From Marivita sp051251565 (GTDB taxonomy: Bacteria; Pseudomonadota; Alphaproteobacteria; Rhodobacterales; Rhodobacteraceae), in contig NZ_JBPOFB010000001.1 of assembly GCF_051251565.1 (NCBI RefSeq), positions 310,001-374,000 on the forward strand: a stretch of 64,000 bases of DNA. Direction: 5' to 3'. Within the stretch, counting starts at the first letter, position 1, and each line of letters begins with the position of its first letter. Both the position numbers and the translations under genes were made by a program. The notes under the pieces were generated by a model, which saw only the letters and a program-made list of their open reading frames with translations, did not search any database and was not told the origin of the DNA. Positions 43,537 through 52,175 of the stretch are shown piece after piece.

Positions 43537-45717
43537 TCACTTCTTCCGCCGCTTCACATTCCCGCCGCGTTGTCCGGGTCGGCCTGCGGTTGACCGGCCC
43601 GATGATTTGACGGCGGCTTCGGCTGCTGCCTCCACGGCGGATTGGCGGGCGAGCGGGTCGTCAGCGATGGCAAGATCAACAGCCTCAAGGCGTTTAACCT
43701 CGTCGCGCAGGCGGGCGGCTTCTTCGAACTCAAGGTTCTCGGCGGCCTTGCGCATATCGGTGCGCAGCCCGTCGAGCACGGCTTTAAGGTTCGCACCCGC
43801 CAGTGGTTTGTCCACCTTGGCGGTGACGCGATTCATGTCCACGTCACCTTTGTAGAGACCCTGAAGAATGTCATCCACGTTCTTCTTGATCGTCGCGGGC
43901 GTGATGCCGTGTTCTTCGTTATAGGCGATCTGCTTGGCGCGGCGGCGGTCGGTTTCGGCCAGCGCGCGCTCCATGGAGCCGGTGATCCGGTCAGCATACA
44001 TGATGACGCGGCCTTCGGCATTCCGTGCGGCGCGGCCAATGGTCTGAATGAGCGAGGTTTCCGAGCGCAGGAAGCCTTCTTTGTCCGCATCCAGAATGGC
44101 CACCAGCCCACATTCGGGAATGTCCAAACCTTCGCGCAACAGGTTGATCCCGATCAGCACGTCAAACGCGCCCAAGCGCAGGTCGCGCAGGATTTCGATG
44201 CGTTCGATCGTGTCGATATCCGAGTGCATGTAGCGCACGCGAATGCCCTGTTCGTGCAGGTATTCGGTCAGATCCTCGGCCATGCGTTTGGTCAGCGTCG
44301 TCACAAGAACGCGGTAACCATCGGCTGCGACGCGGCGGATTTCGTCCAGCAGATCGTCTACCTGCATGTCAACCGGGCGGATTTCGACCATCGGATCAAG
44401 CAATCCGGTGGGGCGGATCACCTGTTCGGTGAACACGCCGCCGGTTTGTTCGATTTCCCACTTGGCCGGGGTGGCCGACACAAAGACCGATTGCGGGCGC
44501 ATGGCGTCCCATTCCTCGAACTTCAGCGGGCGGTTGTCCATGCAAGAGGGCAGGCGAAAGCCGTGTTCCGCCAGCGTCATCTTGCGCCTGAAGTCGCCTT
44601 TATACATGCCGCCGATCTGTGGGACGCTGACATGAGATTCGTCGGCGAACACGATGGCATTGTCAGGGATGAATTCGAACAAGGTGGGAGGCGGCTCTCC
44701 GGGGGCGCGGCCGGTGAGGTAGCGTGAATAGTTCTCGATTCCGTTGCAGACGCCGGTGGCTTCGAGCATTTCGAGATCGAAATTTGTGCGCTGTTCCAGC
44801 CGCTGCGCCTCAAGGAGTTTGCCTTCAGCCACCAACTGATCAAGCCGGATGCGCAGCTCTTTCTTGATGCCCAACATGGCCTGTTGCATCGTTGGTTTCG
44901 GCGTCACGTAATGCGAATTTGCATAAAGGCGGATGCGGTCAAAACTGTCGGTTTTAACCCCGGTCAGCGGGTCGAATTCGGTGATCGCCTCCAATTCGTC
45001 GCCAAAGAAAGACAGTTTCCATGCCCGGTCTTCAAGGTGGGCGGGAAAGATTTCGAGGCTGTCGCCACGCACCCGGAATGACCCGCGCTGGAACGCCTGA
45101 TCGTTGCGGCGGTATTGCTGCGCCACCAGGTCGGCCATGACGGCGCGCTGATCATAGCTTTTACCGACATGCAGATCCTGGGTCATCGCGCCGTAGGTTT
45201 CGACCGACCCGATGCCGTAGATGCACGAGACCGAGGCGATGATGATCACATCATCGCGTTCCAAAAGCGCACGGGTGGCCGAGTGGCGCATCCGATCGAT
45301 CTGTTCGTTGATCTGGGATTCTTTCTCAATATAGGTGTCTGACCGCGCGACATAGGCTTCGGGCTGGTAGTAATCGTAGTAGCTGACAAAGTATTCGACC
45401 GCATTGTCCGGGAAGAACCCTTTGAATTCGCCGTAAAGCTGCGCCGCGAGGGTCTTGTTCGGGGCCAGAATGATCGCGGGGCGCTGGGTTTGTTCGATCA
45501 CCATCGCCATGGTAAAGGTCTTGCCCGTGCCGGTTGCGCCCAACAGCACCTGATCGCGTTCACCAGACACGAGGCCAGCCGACAGGTCGCGGATCGCGTT
45601 GGGTTGGTCGCCTGCGGGTTCGAAATCAGTGTTGATACGAAACCGAATGCCGCCTTCCAGCTTCTCGCGGGCGCGGACATCTGGGGCAGGGGCGTGAAGG
45701 AGCTGAATATCGGACAT
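43537..45717 (-). CDS. uvrB: UvrABC system protein B
   Basis: A 726-residue damage-verification helicase of nucleotide excision repair. Walker A LLGATGTGKTFTMA, the beta-hairpin region VSYYDYYQPEAYV, DESHVSVPQIGGMY, the late motif QTIGRAARNAEGRVIMYAD, and a C-terminal UVR domain (LRTDMRKAAENLEFEEAARLRDEVKRLE) are all present. I looked for an alphaproteobacterial LexA site (GTTC or GAAC repeats with 7-base spacing) upstream and did not find one. Confidence 0.97.
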   Translation of the reverse strand: MSDIQLLHAPAPDVRAREKLEGGIRFRINTDFEPAGDQPNAIRDLSAGLVSGERDQVLLGATGTGKTFTMAMVIEQTQRPAIILAPNKTLAAQLYGEFKGFFPDNAVEYFVSYYDYYQPEAYVARSDTYIEKESQINEQIDRMRHSATRALLERDDVIIIASVSCIYGIGSVETYGAMTQDLHVGKSYDQRAVMADLVAQQYRRNDQAFQRGSFRVRGDSLEIFPAHLEDRAWKLSFFGDELEAITEFDPLTGVKTDSFDRIRLYANSHYVTPKPTMQQAMLGIKKELRIRLDQLVAEGKLLEAQRLEQRTNFDLEMLEATGVCNGIENYSRYLTGRAPGEPPPTLFEFIPDNAIVFADESHVSVPQIGGMYKGDFRRKMTLAEHGFRLPSCMDNRPLKFEEWDAMRPQSVFVSATPAKWEIEQTGGVFTEQVIRPTGLLDPMVEIRPVDMQVDDLLDEIRRVAADGYRVLVTTLTKRMAEDLTEYLHEQGIRVRYMHSDIDTIERIEILRDLRLGAFDVLIGINLLREGLDIPECGLVAILDADKEGFLRSETSLIQTIGRAARNAEGRVIMYADRITGSMERALAETDRRRAKQIAYNEEHGITPATIKKNVDDILQGLYKGDVDMNRVTAKVDKPLAGANLKAVLDGLRTDMRKAAENLEFEEAARLRDEVKRLEAVDLAIADDPLARQSAVEAAAEAAVKSSGRSTAGRPGQRGGNVKRRKK

Positions 45718-46137
45718 GGGTCACCGGACGGAATCAGGGGGTCGTCCAAAAGGTACGTCCCTTGGCAAGAGTGTCAAATTGCGGGGTGGCGGCCAGAATT
45801 GCAACCTTGGTCGTACAATGAGTTATTTCCGCGTAACCCCTGAGTTTCTGCACTTTTTGACGTTTCGACCTGGCCTGAACTGCGACAATCCGTGGAACTT
45901 TGGTTTTTTCCCTTCCATCGCTGCATGAAATCGGTAGCTTTAAAAGCGCAAGCAGATGGCACCATTTGTTTCGGGCGGCACACACCCACCCCTCGCTCCC
46001 CGCAGCCCGAAGTATTTTGTTGCCCTGCTTGCACCGTAGTCTCCCGCTTCCGCTGCGATATCGGCAACCCCCGGTTGGGCTTGCGTGTCGCGTCGTTTTT
46101 GACCATATCTTTGGCACAGTCGAAACAGGTGAGACCC
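45718..46137. other. 420-base divergent intergenic region, no gene seen
   Basis: The region separates divergent uvrB and the NDUFS4-like gene. Open frames on both strands have biased, motif-free translations and overlap each other. I see no hairpin terminator, repeat or tRNA. It should contain the two divergent promoters, but no pair of boxes is convincing by eye. Confidence 0.5.
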
Positions 46138-46449
46138 ATGCGCGCCCGGATTTATCAACCCTCAAAAACTGCGATGTCCTCTGGCACGGCAAAGACGCGC
46201 CATTGGGTTCTGGAATTTGCCCCCGACAGCCCGCGCGAGATCGACCCCCTGATGGGCTGGACTTCGTCCTCGGATATGCAAAGCCAGGTGCGCCTGACCT
46301 TTGATACGCTGGATGCGGCCCGCGCCTATGCCAAGGAACACGGCATCGAGGTGGTTCAATTCATCCCCAACAAGCGCAAGCCGAACATCCGCGCGCGCGG
46401 ATACGCGGAAAACTTTGCCGTTGATCGCAAGGGTGCATGGACGCATTGA
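46138..46449 (+). CDS. NDUFS4-like complex I accessory subunit (ETC complex I subunit conserved region)
   Basis: A 103-residue protein matching the alphaproteobacterial/mitochondrial NDUFS4 (18 kDa) family: ARIYQPSKTAMSSGTAKTRHWVLEF, DPLMGWTSSSDMQSQVRLTF, and AYAKEHGIEV. It stabilises NADH:quinone oxidoreductase at the matrix/cytoplasmic arm. Its presence supports an alphaproteobacterial origin. It overlaps the following GNAT gene by 13 bases. Confidence 0.93.
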   Translation: MRARIYQPSKTAMSSGTAKTRHWVLEFAPDSPREIDPLMGWTSSSDMQSQVRLTFDTLDAARAYAKEHGIEVVQFIPNKRKPNIRARGYAENFAVDRKGAWTH

Positions 46450-46913
46450 AGCTGTCCTTTCGCATCGATCCCGTTGTTGCACCCACTTGTGATGTTGTCG
46501 ACCTGATCACGCGGCATGCTGACATGATGCAAGCGCAAACCCCGTCGGAAAGCTGCCATGTGATGAGCGCGGACGAACTGTTTGCAGCGGGCGCACAGGT
46601 GTTCGCGCTGCGCGACGGTGATGAGATGCTGGGCATTGCTGCGCTCAAGCCGTTGGAGGCGACACATGGCGAATTGAAATCCATGCACACCCGCGTCGAA
46701 GCCCGCGGGCGTGGCGTAGGGTCCGCTCTTGTCAAACGGATCGTCCTGGAGGCCAGCCATCTTGGCCTGACGCGTATCAGCCTTGAAACCGGATCAGAAG
46801 CGCCGTTTGCCGCCGCGCGCCGCTTGTACCAACGCGAAGGCTTTCGCTATTGCGCGCCGTTTGCCGACTATGTTGACGACCCACTCAGCGTTTTTATGAC
46901 GCGAACCGTATGA
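46437..46913 (+). CDS. GNAT-family N-acetyltransferase
   Basis: A 158-residue acetyltransferase. The acetyl-CoA binding motif is VEARGRGVGSALVKRIV, followed by LGLTRISLETGSEAPFAAARRLYQREGF, typical of PhnO/YedL-like GNATs. The substrate is unknown. It starts inside the end of the NDUFS4-like gene, so the two are co-translated. Confidence 0.9.
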   Translation: MDALKLSFRIDPVVAPTCDVVDLITRHADMMQAQTPSESCHVMSADELFAAGAQVFALRDGDEMLGIAALKPLEATHGELKSMHTRVEARGRGVGSALVKRIVLEASHLGLTRISLETGSEAPFAAARRLYQREGFRYCAPFADYVDDPLSVFMTRTV

Positions 46914-46959
46914 CGGTCCCTTGCCCCGACGCGGCAAGTTCGGCAAATAAGCATCCAGC

Positions 46960-47036
46960 GGTCCCTTAGCTCAACTGGATAGAGCAGCTGACTTCTAATC
47001 AGCAGGTTGAGGGTTCGAGTCCTTCAGGGATCGCCA
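46960..47036 (+). tRNA. tRNA-Arg (anticodon TCT)
   Basis: Acceptor GGTCCCT pairs with AGGGATC (one G-T), the D-arm is GCTCAACTGGATAGAGC, anticodon stem GCTGA/TCAGC encloses CTTCTAA giving TCT, T-arm GAGGG-TTCGAGT-CCTTC, and CCA is encoded. Length 77 bases. Confidence 0.96.
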
Positions 47037-47063
47037 TTATGTCTACAACAGGTGATGTGACCA

Positions 47064-48572
47064 TCAGATCGTGCCGTCGGTGAGGTACGCGCTGAGCGTG
47101 GCTCGGGTTCCGTTTTCCCAGAGTGCTGACAGCCATCCCGCAAACGCAGCGCCGAAGTGCGGGTTTGAGGCGAGGTCGCCGTATATTTGTTTTTGCAACA
47201 GCCATGCCTTTGGCGTGTCGCGGGCGGTTTGCGCGGTGGCCATAAGGTCTGGCCAGATCGGGTCATTGGGGTCGATCAGGCTGCCGTCGTCGCGGGTGCC
47301 GTGGCACATGCGGGCCCAGAGCGCCTCGGTGAGGGCCAACCCAGAGATCGAAGTGCCCTTTGCCAGACTGTCGCGCAGGATCGGAAGGACAAACCCCGCA
47401 TGGCGGGATGCGCCGTCGAACGCCACGCGGCGGGTGGTGTCGTGGATCTGCGGGTTGGAAAAGCGTCGCGCGATCAGATCGAGATAGGCATCCGGTGTCA
47501 TGCCCGGCACAGGCTGCACATGCGGGGCGATTTCGTCGGTCTGGACCTTGCGGAAGAACGCCGCGATCTGGGCGTCCTCCATACAGGCGGCAATGGTCGG
47601 CAGGCCCAGGAGTTCGCCGGCATTGGCCAGAACTTGGTGGCCCGCATTGAGCATGCGGATCTTCATCGCCTCAAAGCTGTGCACGTCCTGCGTCAGGGTT
47701 GCGCCGACAATCTCCCAGGCGGGGCGGCCTGCGCAAAAGTCATCCTCGATGACCCATTGGCGGAAATTCTCGTGTGTCACGGGCACCGCGTCGATCACGC
47801 CAAGCGCGCGGGCGCGGGCCAGCTCGGCCTCGCCGGTGGCGGGCACGATGCAATCGACCATCGCGTTCGGAAAGCTGCTTTGGGTTTCGATCCAATCGGC
47901 AAGGTCAGGGTCGGTGGCGCGGGCCAGACCCACAATCGTTTGCCGCAGGATTGCACCATTGCCCTGAAGGTTGTCGCAGGATTGGCCGGTGAAGGGCGCG
48001 TGCCCTGCGGCGCGGCGGGTGCGCAGTGCGGCCACCATTGCACCAAAGACGGTTTTGGGGGCGTCAGGGTGGGCAATGTCGTGCTGGAGGTCAGGGTGCG
48101 ACAGGTCGAGCGCGCCTGTGGCGTTCAGATAATACCCGCCTTCGGTCACGGTCAGCGACACGATGCGGATGGCTGGATCGGACATGGCTGCGATCAGCGG
48201 GGCATTGCCCTCGGCCACTGGCACAAAGCCGATCATGGAGCCGATCACCTCGGCGGAGGTGCCAGCCGGATCGAGTTCGATCAGCGTTGTCAGGCAGTCC
48301 TGTGCCAACAGCTTGTCGCGCATTTTGGCGTCGCCTGCGCGGACACCTGCGCCGATAATCGCCCAATCATGGGCCAAACCCTGCTGCATCAGCTTGTGCA
48401 GGTACCATGCTTGGTGGCCCCGGTGAAAGTTGCCAAGGCCGATATGCACGATCCCTGCGGTCAGTGCGCTGCGGTCATAGGTCGGGCGCGCGATGGCGTC
48501 GGGCAGGTGGGGCAGGTTCGCCTGTGTCAGAGGCAGGTTGGTGACGCGGGTCGTATGTGTCAGCTCATCCAT
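47064..48572 (-). CDS. mtlK: Mannitol 2-dehydrogenase (long-chain polyol dehydrogenase)
   Basis: A 502-residue NAD-dependent enzyme oxidising mannitol (and often arabitol or sorbitol) to the ketose. The long-chain mannitol dehydrogenase signature is present: IVHIGLGNFHRGHQAWYL at the start, the catalytic lysine region KIRMLNAGHQVLANAGELLG, and the substrate loop TLTQDVHSFEAMK. It is the last gene of the polyol operon and overlaps the dehydrogenase gene upstream by 13 bases; the start is the ATG at 48572. Confidence 0.93.
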   Translation of the reverse strand: MDELTHTTRVTNLPLTQANLPHLPDAIARPTYDRSALTAGIVHIGLGNFHRGHQAWYLHKLMQQGLAHDWAIIGAGVRAGDAKMRDKLLAQDCLTTLIELDPAGTSAEVIGSMIGFVPVAEGNAPLIAAMSDPAIRIVSLTVTEGGYYLNATGALDLSHPDLQHDIAHPDAPKTVFGAMVAALRTRRAAGHAPFTGQSCDNLQGNGAILRQTIVGLARATDPDLADWIETQSSFPNAMVDCIVPATGEAELARARALGVIDAVPVTHENFRQWVIEDDFCAGRPAWEIVGATLTQDVHSFEAMKIRMLNAGHQVLANAGELLGLPTIAACMEDAQIAAFFRKVQTDEIAPHVQPVPGMTPDAYLDLIARRFSNPQIHDTTRRVAFDGASRHAGFVLPILRDSLAKGTSISGLALTEALWARMCHGTRDDGSLIDPNDPIWPDLMATAQTARDTPKAWLLQKQIYGDLASNPHFGAAFAGWLSALWENGTRATLSAYLTDGTI

Positions 48573-49333
48573 TGGCCACCATCCACGTTGTAGCATTGGG
48601 CCACGATGTAGGTGGCGTCGTCACTGGCAAGGAACACTGCCATGCCGGTCAGATCTTCTGCGCGGCCCATGCGGCCAAAGGGGACGGCATCGCCGACCTC
48701 GCGCTTTTTCTGGCCGGGGGCCTTGTTTTCGTATTTGGCAAAGAACGCATCCACACCGTCCCAGTGTTCGCCATCCACCACTCCGGGGGAAATGGCGTTC
48801 ACGTTGATGCCGTGCTGGATCAGGTTTTGACCTGCCGATTGGGTGAGCGAGATGATCGCAGCTTTGGTGGCGCAATAGACGGCGACAAGCGGTTCGCCGC
48901 GGCGCCCTGCCTGACTGGCCATGTTGATGATGCGGCCTTTGATGCCGCGGTCGATCATATGATTGGCCACCGCCTGAAGCGTAAAGAGCGTACCGGCGAC
49001 ATTGATGTCGAAGGTGCGGGCATAGTCGGCGCGAGTAATCTCGGTGATCGGGGCGGCGGTGAAGATCGCGGCGTTGTTGATCAGGATGTCGATCTGGCCG
49101 AGCCTGCCTACAGTGGTGGCAACGGCTGCGTCAATGCTGGCTTGGTTGGTTACATCCATTTCGACCGCGATGGCGTTTGCCCCGATCTCGGAGGCGGTTT
49201 GCTCGGCGCGGGTGATATCGATATCGCCAATCGCCACGCGCGCACCTTCGCGCACATAGGCTTCGGCAAAAGCCCGCCCAATGCCTCGCGCGGCCCCGGT
49301 GATCAGGGCAGTTTTTCCGGTCAGTCGTGTCAT
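48560..49333 (-). CDS. smoS: Sorbitol (L-iditol) dehydrogenase, SDR family
   Basis: A 257-residue short-chain dehydrogenase. Cofactor motif TGAARGIGRAFAEAYVREGARVAIGDID (Asp favours NAD), NNAA, the catalytic Ser in INMASQAGRRGE and the YxxxK pair in YCATKAAI are intact. The sequence near the C-terminus (VDGEHWDGVDAFFAKYE) is typical of SmoS-type sorbitol dehydrogenases. It starts inside the stop of the ATPase gene (ATGA). Confidence 0.92.
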   Translation of the reverse strand: MTRLTGKTALITGAARGIGRAFAEAYVREGARVAIGDIDITRAEQTASEIGANAIAVEMDVTNQASIDAAVATTVGRLGQIDILINNAAIFTAAPITEITRADYARTFDINVAGTLFTLQAVANHMIDRGIKGRIINMASQAGRRGEPLVAVYCATKAAIISLTQSAGQNLIQHGINVNAISPGVVDGEHWDGVDAFFAKYENKAPGQKKREVGDAVPFGRMGRAEDLTGMAVFLASDDATYIVAQCYNVDGGQWMS

Positions 49334-50334
49334 GCGATGCGCAGGCCCTTGTCGTCAAAGCGGTGGAGATGTTCGGCGCGCGGGGTCAGGTACACATCTG
49401 CGCCATAGCCCAAAGACAGCTCGCCCGTTGCCCGCACGGTCAGCGGTTCGGAGGACACGTCGGATTGGACGTGGAAGAACGTATCAGAACCAAGGTGCTC
49501 GGACACACCGACCTTGCCATGCCATGCGCCTTCGGTTTCGGAAATGTCGATATGTTCAGGGCGGATGCCAATAGTGGTGACGTCGTGTTTGCGGGCTTCG
49601 GCCCCGGTGATCAGGTTCATCTTGGGCGAGCCGATAAAGCCCGCGACAAAGGTATTGCGCGGCGCGCGGTAGAGCTCAAGCGGGCTTCCGACCTGCTCGA
49701 TATGCCCCGCCTGAAGCACGACGATCTTGTCGGCCATTGTCATGGCTTCGACCTGATCATGGGTGACGTAGATCATCGTGGTGGCAAGCCGTTTGTGCAA
49801 TTCGCTGATTTCAAGCCGCATGCCGACGCGGAGCGCGGCATCGAGGTTTGACAGCGGTTCGTCAAAGAGGAACGCACTCGGTTCGCGTACAATGGCCCGG
49901 CCGATGGCGACGCGCTGACGCTGACCGCCGGACAACTGGCCGGGCCGCCGATCAAGGTAGTCGGTGAGGTTCAGAACGGAGGCGGCATTGGTAACACGCC
50001 GGTCGATCTCGGACGGATCCATCTTTGCCATGCGCAGGGGGAAGGCGATGTTTTTGCGCACGGTCATGTGCGGATAAAGTGCGTAGGACTGAAACACCAT
50101 CGCCAGTCCGCGTTTGGCGGGGGGCACCATCGTGGCGTCGGTCCCGTCGATCGAAATGACGCCGCCTGACACGTCCTCCAGCCCGGCGATCAGGCGCAGC
50201 AAAGTGGATTTGCCGCAGCCAGAGGGGCCGACGAATACGGTGAATTCGCCGTCTTCAATGGTCAGGTCCAGCGGGGGAATAACCTCGACTTCACCGAAGG
50301 CTTTCCTGACTTTGTCGAGCACAATACGTCCCAT
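49330..50334 (-). CDS. smoK: Polyol ABC transporter ATP-binding protein
   Basis: A 334-residue carbohydrate-type ATPase. Walker A GPSGCGKST, Q-loop MVFQSYALYPHMTV, signature LSGGQRQRVAIGRAI, Walker B AFLFDEPLSNLDAALR and the C-terminal TOBE regulatory part (GIRPEHIDI) are present. It powers the SmoEFG importer. Symbol by analogy to the Rhodobacter sorbitol/mannitol system. Confidence 0.92.
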   Translation of the reverse strand: MGRIVLDKVRKAFGEVEVIPPLDLTIEDGEFTVFVGPSGCGKSTLLRLIAGLEDVSGGVISIDGTDATMVPPAKRGLAMVFQSYALYPHMTVRKNIAFPLRMAKMDPSEIDRRVTNAASVLNLTDYLDRRPGQLSGGQRQRVAIGRAIVREPSAFLFDEPLSNLDAALRVGMRLEISELHKRLATTMIYVTHDQVEAMTMADKIVVLQAGHIEQVGSPLELYRAPRNTFVAGFIGSPKMNLITGAEARKHDVTTIGIRPEHIDISETEGAWHGKVGVSEHLGSDTFFHVQSDVSSEPLTVRATGELSLGYGADVYLTPRAEHLHRFDDKGLRIA

Positions 50335-50345
50335 GGGTGAATTCC

Positions 50346-51176
50346 TTATTTTACGGCGCCGAAGGTCAGGCCACGGACAAGTTGTTTCTGGCTGAACCAG
50401 CCAAGGATGAGGATCGGGGCGATGGCCATGGTGCTGGCCGCGCTAAGCTTGGCGTAGAACAGGCCTTCGGGGCTGGAATAGCTGGCGATAAATGCGGTCA
50501 GCGGGGCAGCTTTGGCCGCCGTCAGGTTGAGTGTCCAGAACGCTTCGTTCCAGGCAAGGATGAAGTTGAGCAACAGTGTCGACGCGATGCCAGGAATGGC
50601 CATCGGGGTCAGCACATACAGGATCTCTTCGCGCAGGGTTGCGCCATCCATCCGCGCTGCTTCGAGGATCTCTCCGGGAATTTCCCGGAAATAGGTGTAG
50701 AGCATCCAGACAATGATCGGCAGGTTGATCAGCATGATGACGATCACAAGGCCGATGCGCGAGTCGAGCAGCCCGAATTCGATGAAGATCAGGTAGATCG
50801 GGTAAAGAACGCCGACCGCTGGCAACATTTTGGTCGAGAGCATCCACAACAGGATGTCCTTGGTGCGCGCCGAAGGCACAAACGCCATCGACCAAGCCGC
50901 CGGGATGGCGATCATCACACCCAAGATCGTTGAGCCGCCCGCGATGAACACCGAGTTCCACAAGAACCGCATGTAGTTGGAGCGTTCCTGAACCACGGCA
51001 TAGTTTTCGAGCGTCCAGTCGAAGAACAGGAACACGGGCGGATCGCTGATGGCCTGTGCCTCGGTCTTGAAGCTGGTCAGGATCGTCCAGAGGATCGGGA
51101 AAAAGATCAGCAACCCGATGCCCCAAGCCAGCGTTGTGTTGATCACCTTGCGTTGCGTCGTGATGGAACGGGCCAT
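50346..51176 (-). CDS. smoG: Polyol ABC transporter permease (MalG type)
   Basis: A 276-residue permease. Membrane segments include NTTLAWGIGLLIFFPILWTILTSF at the start, and the EAA loop EAARMDGATLREEILYVLTPMAIPGIAST lies near residue 190. Together with SmoF it makes the channel. It is 11 bases upstream of the ATPase and 12 bases after SmoF. Confidence 0.93.
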   Translation of the reverse strand: MARSITTQRKVINTTLAWGIGLLIFFPILWTILTSFKTEAQAISDPPVFLFFDWTLENYAVVQERSNYMRFLWNSVFIAGGSTILGVMIAIPAAWSMAFVPSARTKDILLWMLSTKMLPAVGVLYPIYLIFIEFGLLDSRIGLVIVIMLINLPIIVWMLYTYFREIPGEILEAARMDGATLREEILYVLTPMAIPGIASTLLLNFILAWNEAFWTLNLTAAKAAPLTAFIASYSSPEGLFYAKLSAASTMAIAPILILGWFSQKQLVRGLTFGAVK

Positions 51177-51188
51177 GCGTCTAACTCC

Positions 51189-52055
51189 TCACGCGTCCAG
51201 GTTCTTGCCAACAATGCGCATCAGGAAGATGGCAATGATATTGGCGAGAATGATTGCATAGACGCCGCCTGCTGATCCCAACCCGACGTTCTGGCTTTCG
51301 AGAACGCGTTGGAAGATCAGGTAGGTCAGCGTTCGTGTCCCAAAGGCCCCACCGGTGGTGACAAAGATTTCGGCAAAGATCGACAGAAGAAAGATCGTCT
51401 GGATCAGGATTACGATGGTGATCGCGCGGGACAGGTGCGGCAGCACCATGTAGAAAAAGCGGGCCACTACAGAGGCGCCATCCATTTCGGCGGCCTCAAG
51501 CTGTTCGCCGTCAAGCGACTGGATCGCGGTCAGCAAAATAAGCGTCGCAAAGGGCAGCCATTGCCATGAGACAATCAGAACAATCGAAAAAAGCGGCGCG
51601 TCCGACAGCCAGACAACCGGCTCTGCGCCAAAAGCTTCCCAAAGGTGGGACAGCAAACCGTTGTTGGGGTCCATGAAGATGTTCTTCCAGACCAGCGCGG
51701 TTACGGTGGGCATAACAAAGAAGGGTGCGATGACAAGGATACGGACAACGCCTTGTCCCCACATCGGTTGGTCCAGCAGGATCGCCAGCAGGATACCAAA
51801 GATCACGGTAATGAGAAGCACGCCCAGCACGATAATCAGGGTTGTTTGCACTGCGGGCCAAAAGGCGCTGGAGCTGATGAACCGGACATAGTTGTCGAAG
51901 CCGACAAAACCCTGATCGCCGCCGCGCAAAGGAAGATATTGGCGGAACGAAAACCACAGGGTCATGGTGAGCGGAACAAGCATCCACCCGAGAAGCAAAA
52001 TGACCGCCGGGGCCATCATCAAGCGGGCCGCTGATCGGGATTGTTGGGTTGCCAT
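51189..52055 (-). CDS. smoF: Polyol ABC transporter permease (MalF type)
   Basis: A 288-residue permease starting MATQQSRSAARLMMAPAVIL; the EAA loop EAAEMDGASVVARFFYMVLPHLSRAITIV is near residue 195. The start at 52055 was preferred because CGGAG lies just before it and longer frames have no support. A hairpin lies between this gene and the binding-protein gene. Confidence 0.92.
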   Translation of the reverse strand: MATQQSRSAARLMMAPAVILLLGWMLVPLTMTLWFSFRQYLPLRGGDQGFVGFDNYVRFISSSAFWPAVQTTLIIVLGVLLITVIFGILLAILLDQPMWGQGVVRILVIAPFFVMPTVTALVWKNIFMDPNNGLLSHLWEAFGAEPVVWLSDAPLFSIVLIVSWQWLPFATLILLTAIQSLDGEQLEAAEMDGASVVARFFYMVLPHLSRAITIVILIQTIFLLSIFAEIFVTTGGAFGTRTLTYLIFQRVLESQNVGLGSAGGVYAIILANIIAIFLMRIVGKNLDA

Positions 52056-52134
52056 GACGCAAATTCTCCGGGTTCGGGCAAGATCGCCCGTGGATACCAT
52101 GCTACACGTTGTGTGATGCTGTGTGTGAAGCGTT

Positions 52135-52161
52135 GGAAGGCGACGACATGCGCCGCCTTCC
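52135..52161 (-). other. Hairpin between binding-protein and permease genes of the polyol operon
   Basis: Eight-base arms GGAAGGCG (52135-52142) and CGCCTTCC (52154-52161) with an 11-base loop. It stands in the smoE-smoF gap without a T-run. A position like this often stabilises the binding-protein message or slows transcription into the permease genes. Confidence 0.6.
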
Positions 52162-52175
52162 GCAAGATGGTCAGG

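Noticed and set aside
45718..45850. Possible LexA box upstream of uvrB
   Set aside because: GAAC-like words occur but not with the 7-base spacing of the alphaproteobacterial SOS box.
46960..47036. tRNA-Arg as a possible integration site for the adjacent polyol operon
   Set aside because: No integrase and no repeated tRNA 3' end was seen, and the polyol genes look like their surroundings in base use.
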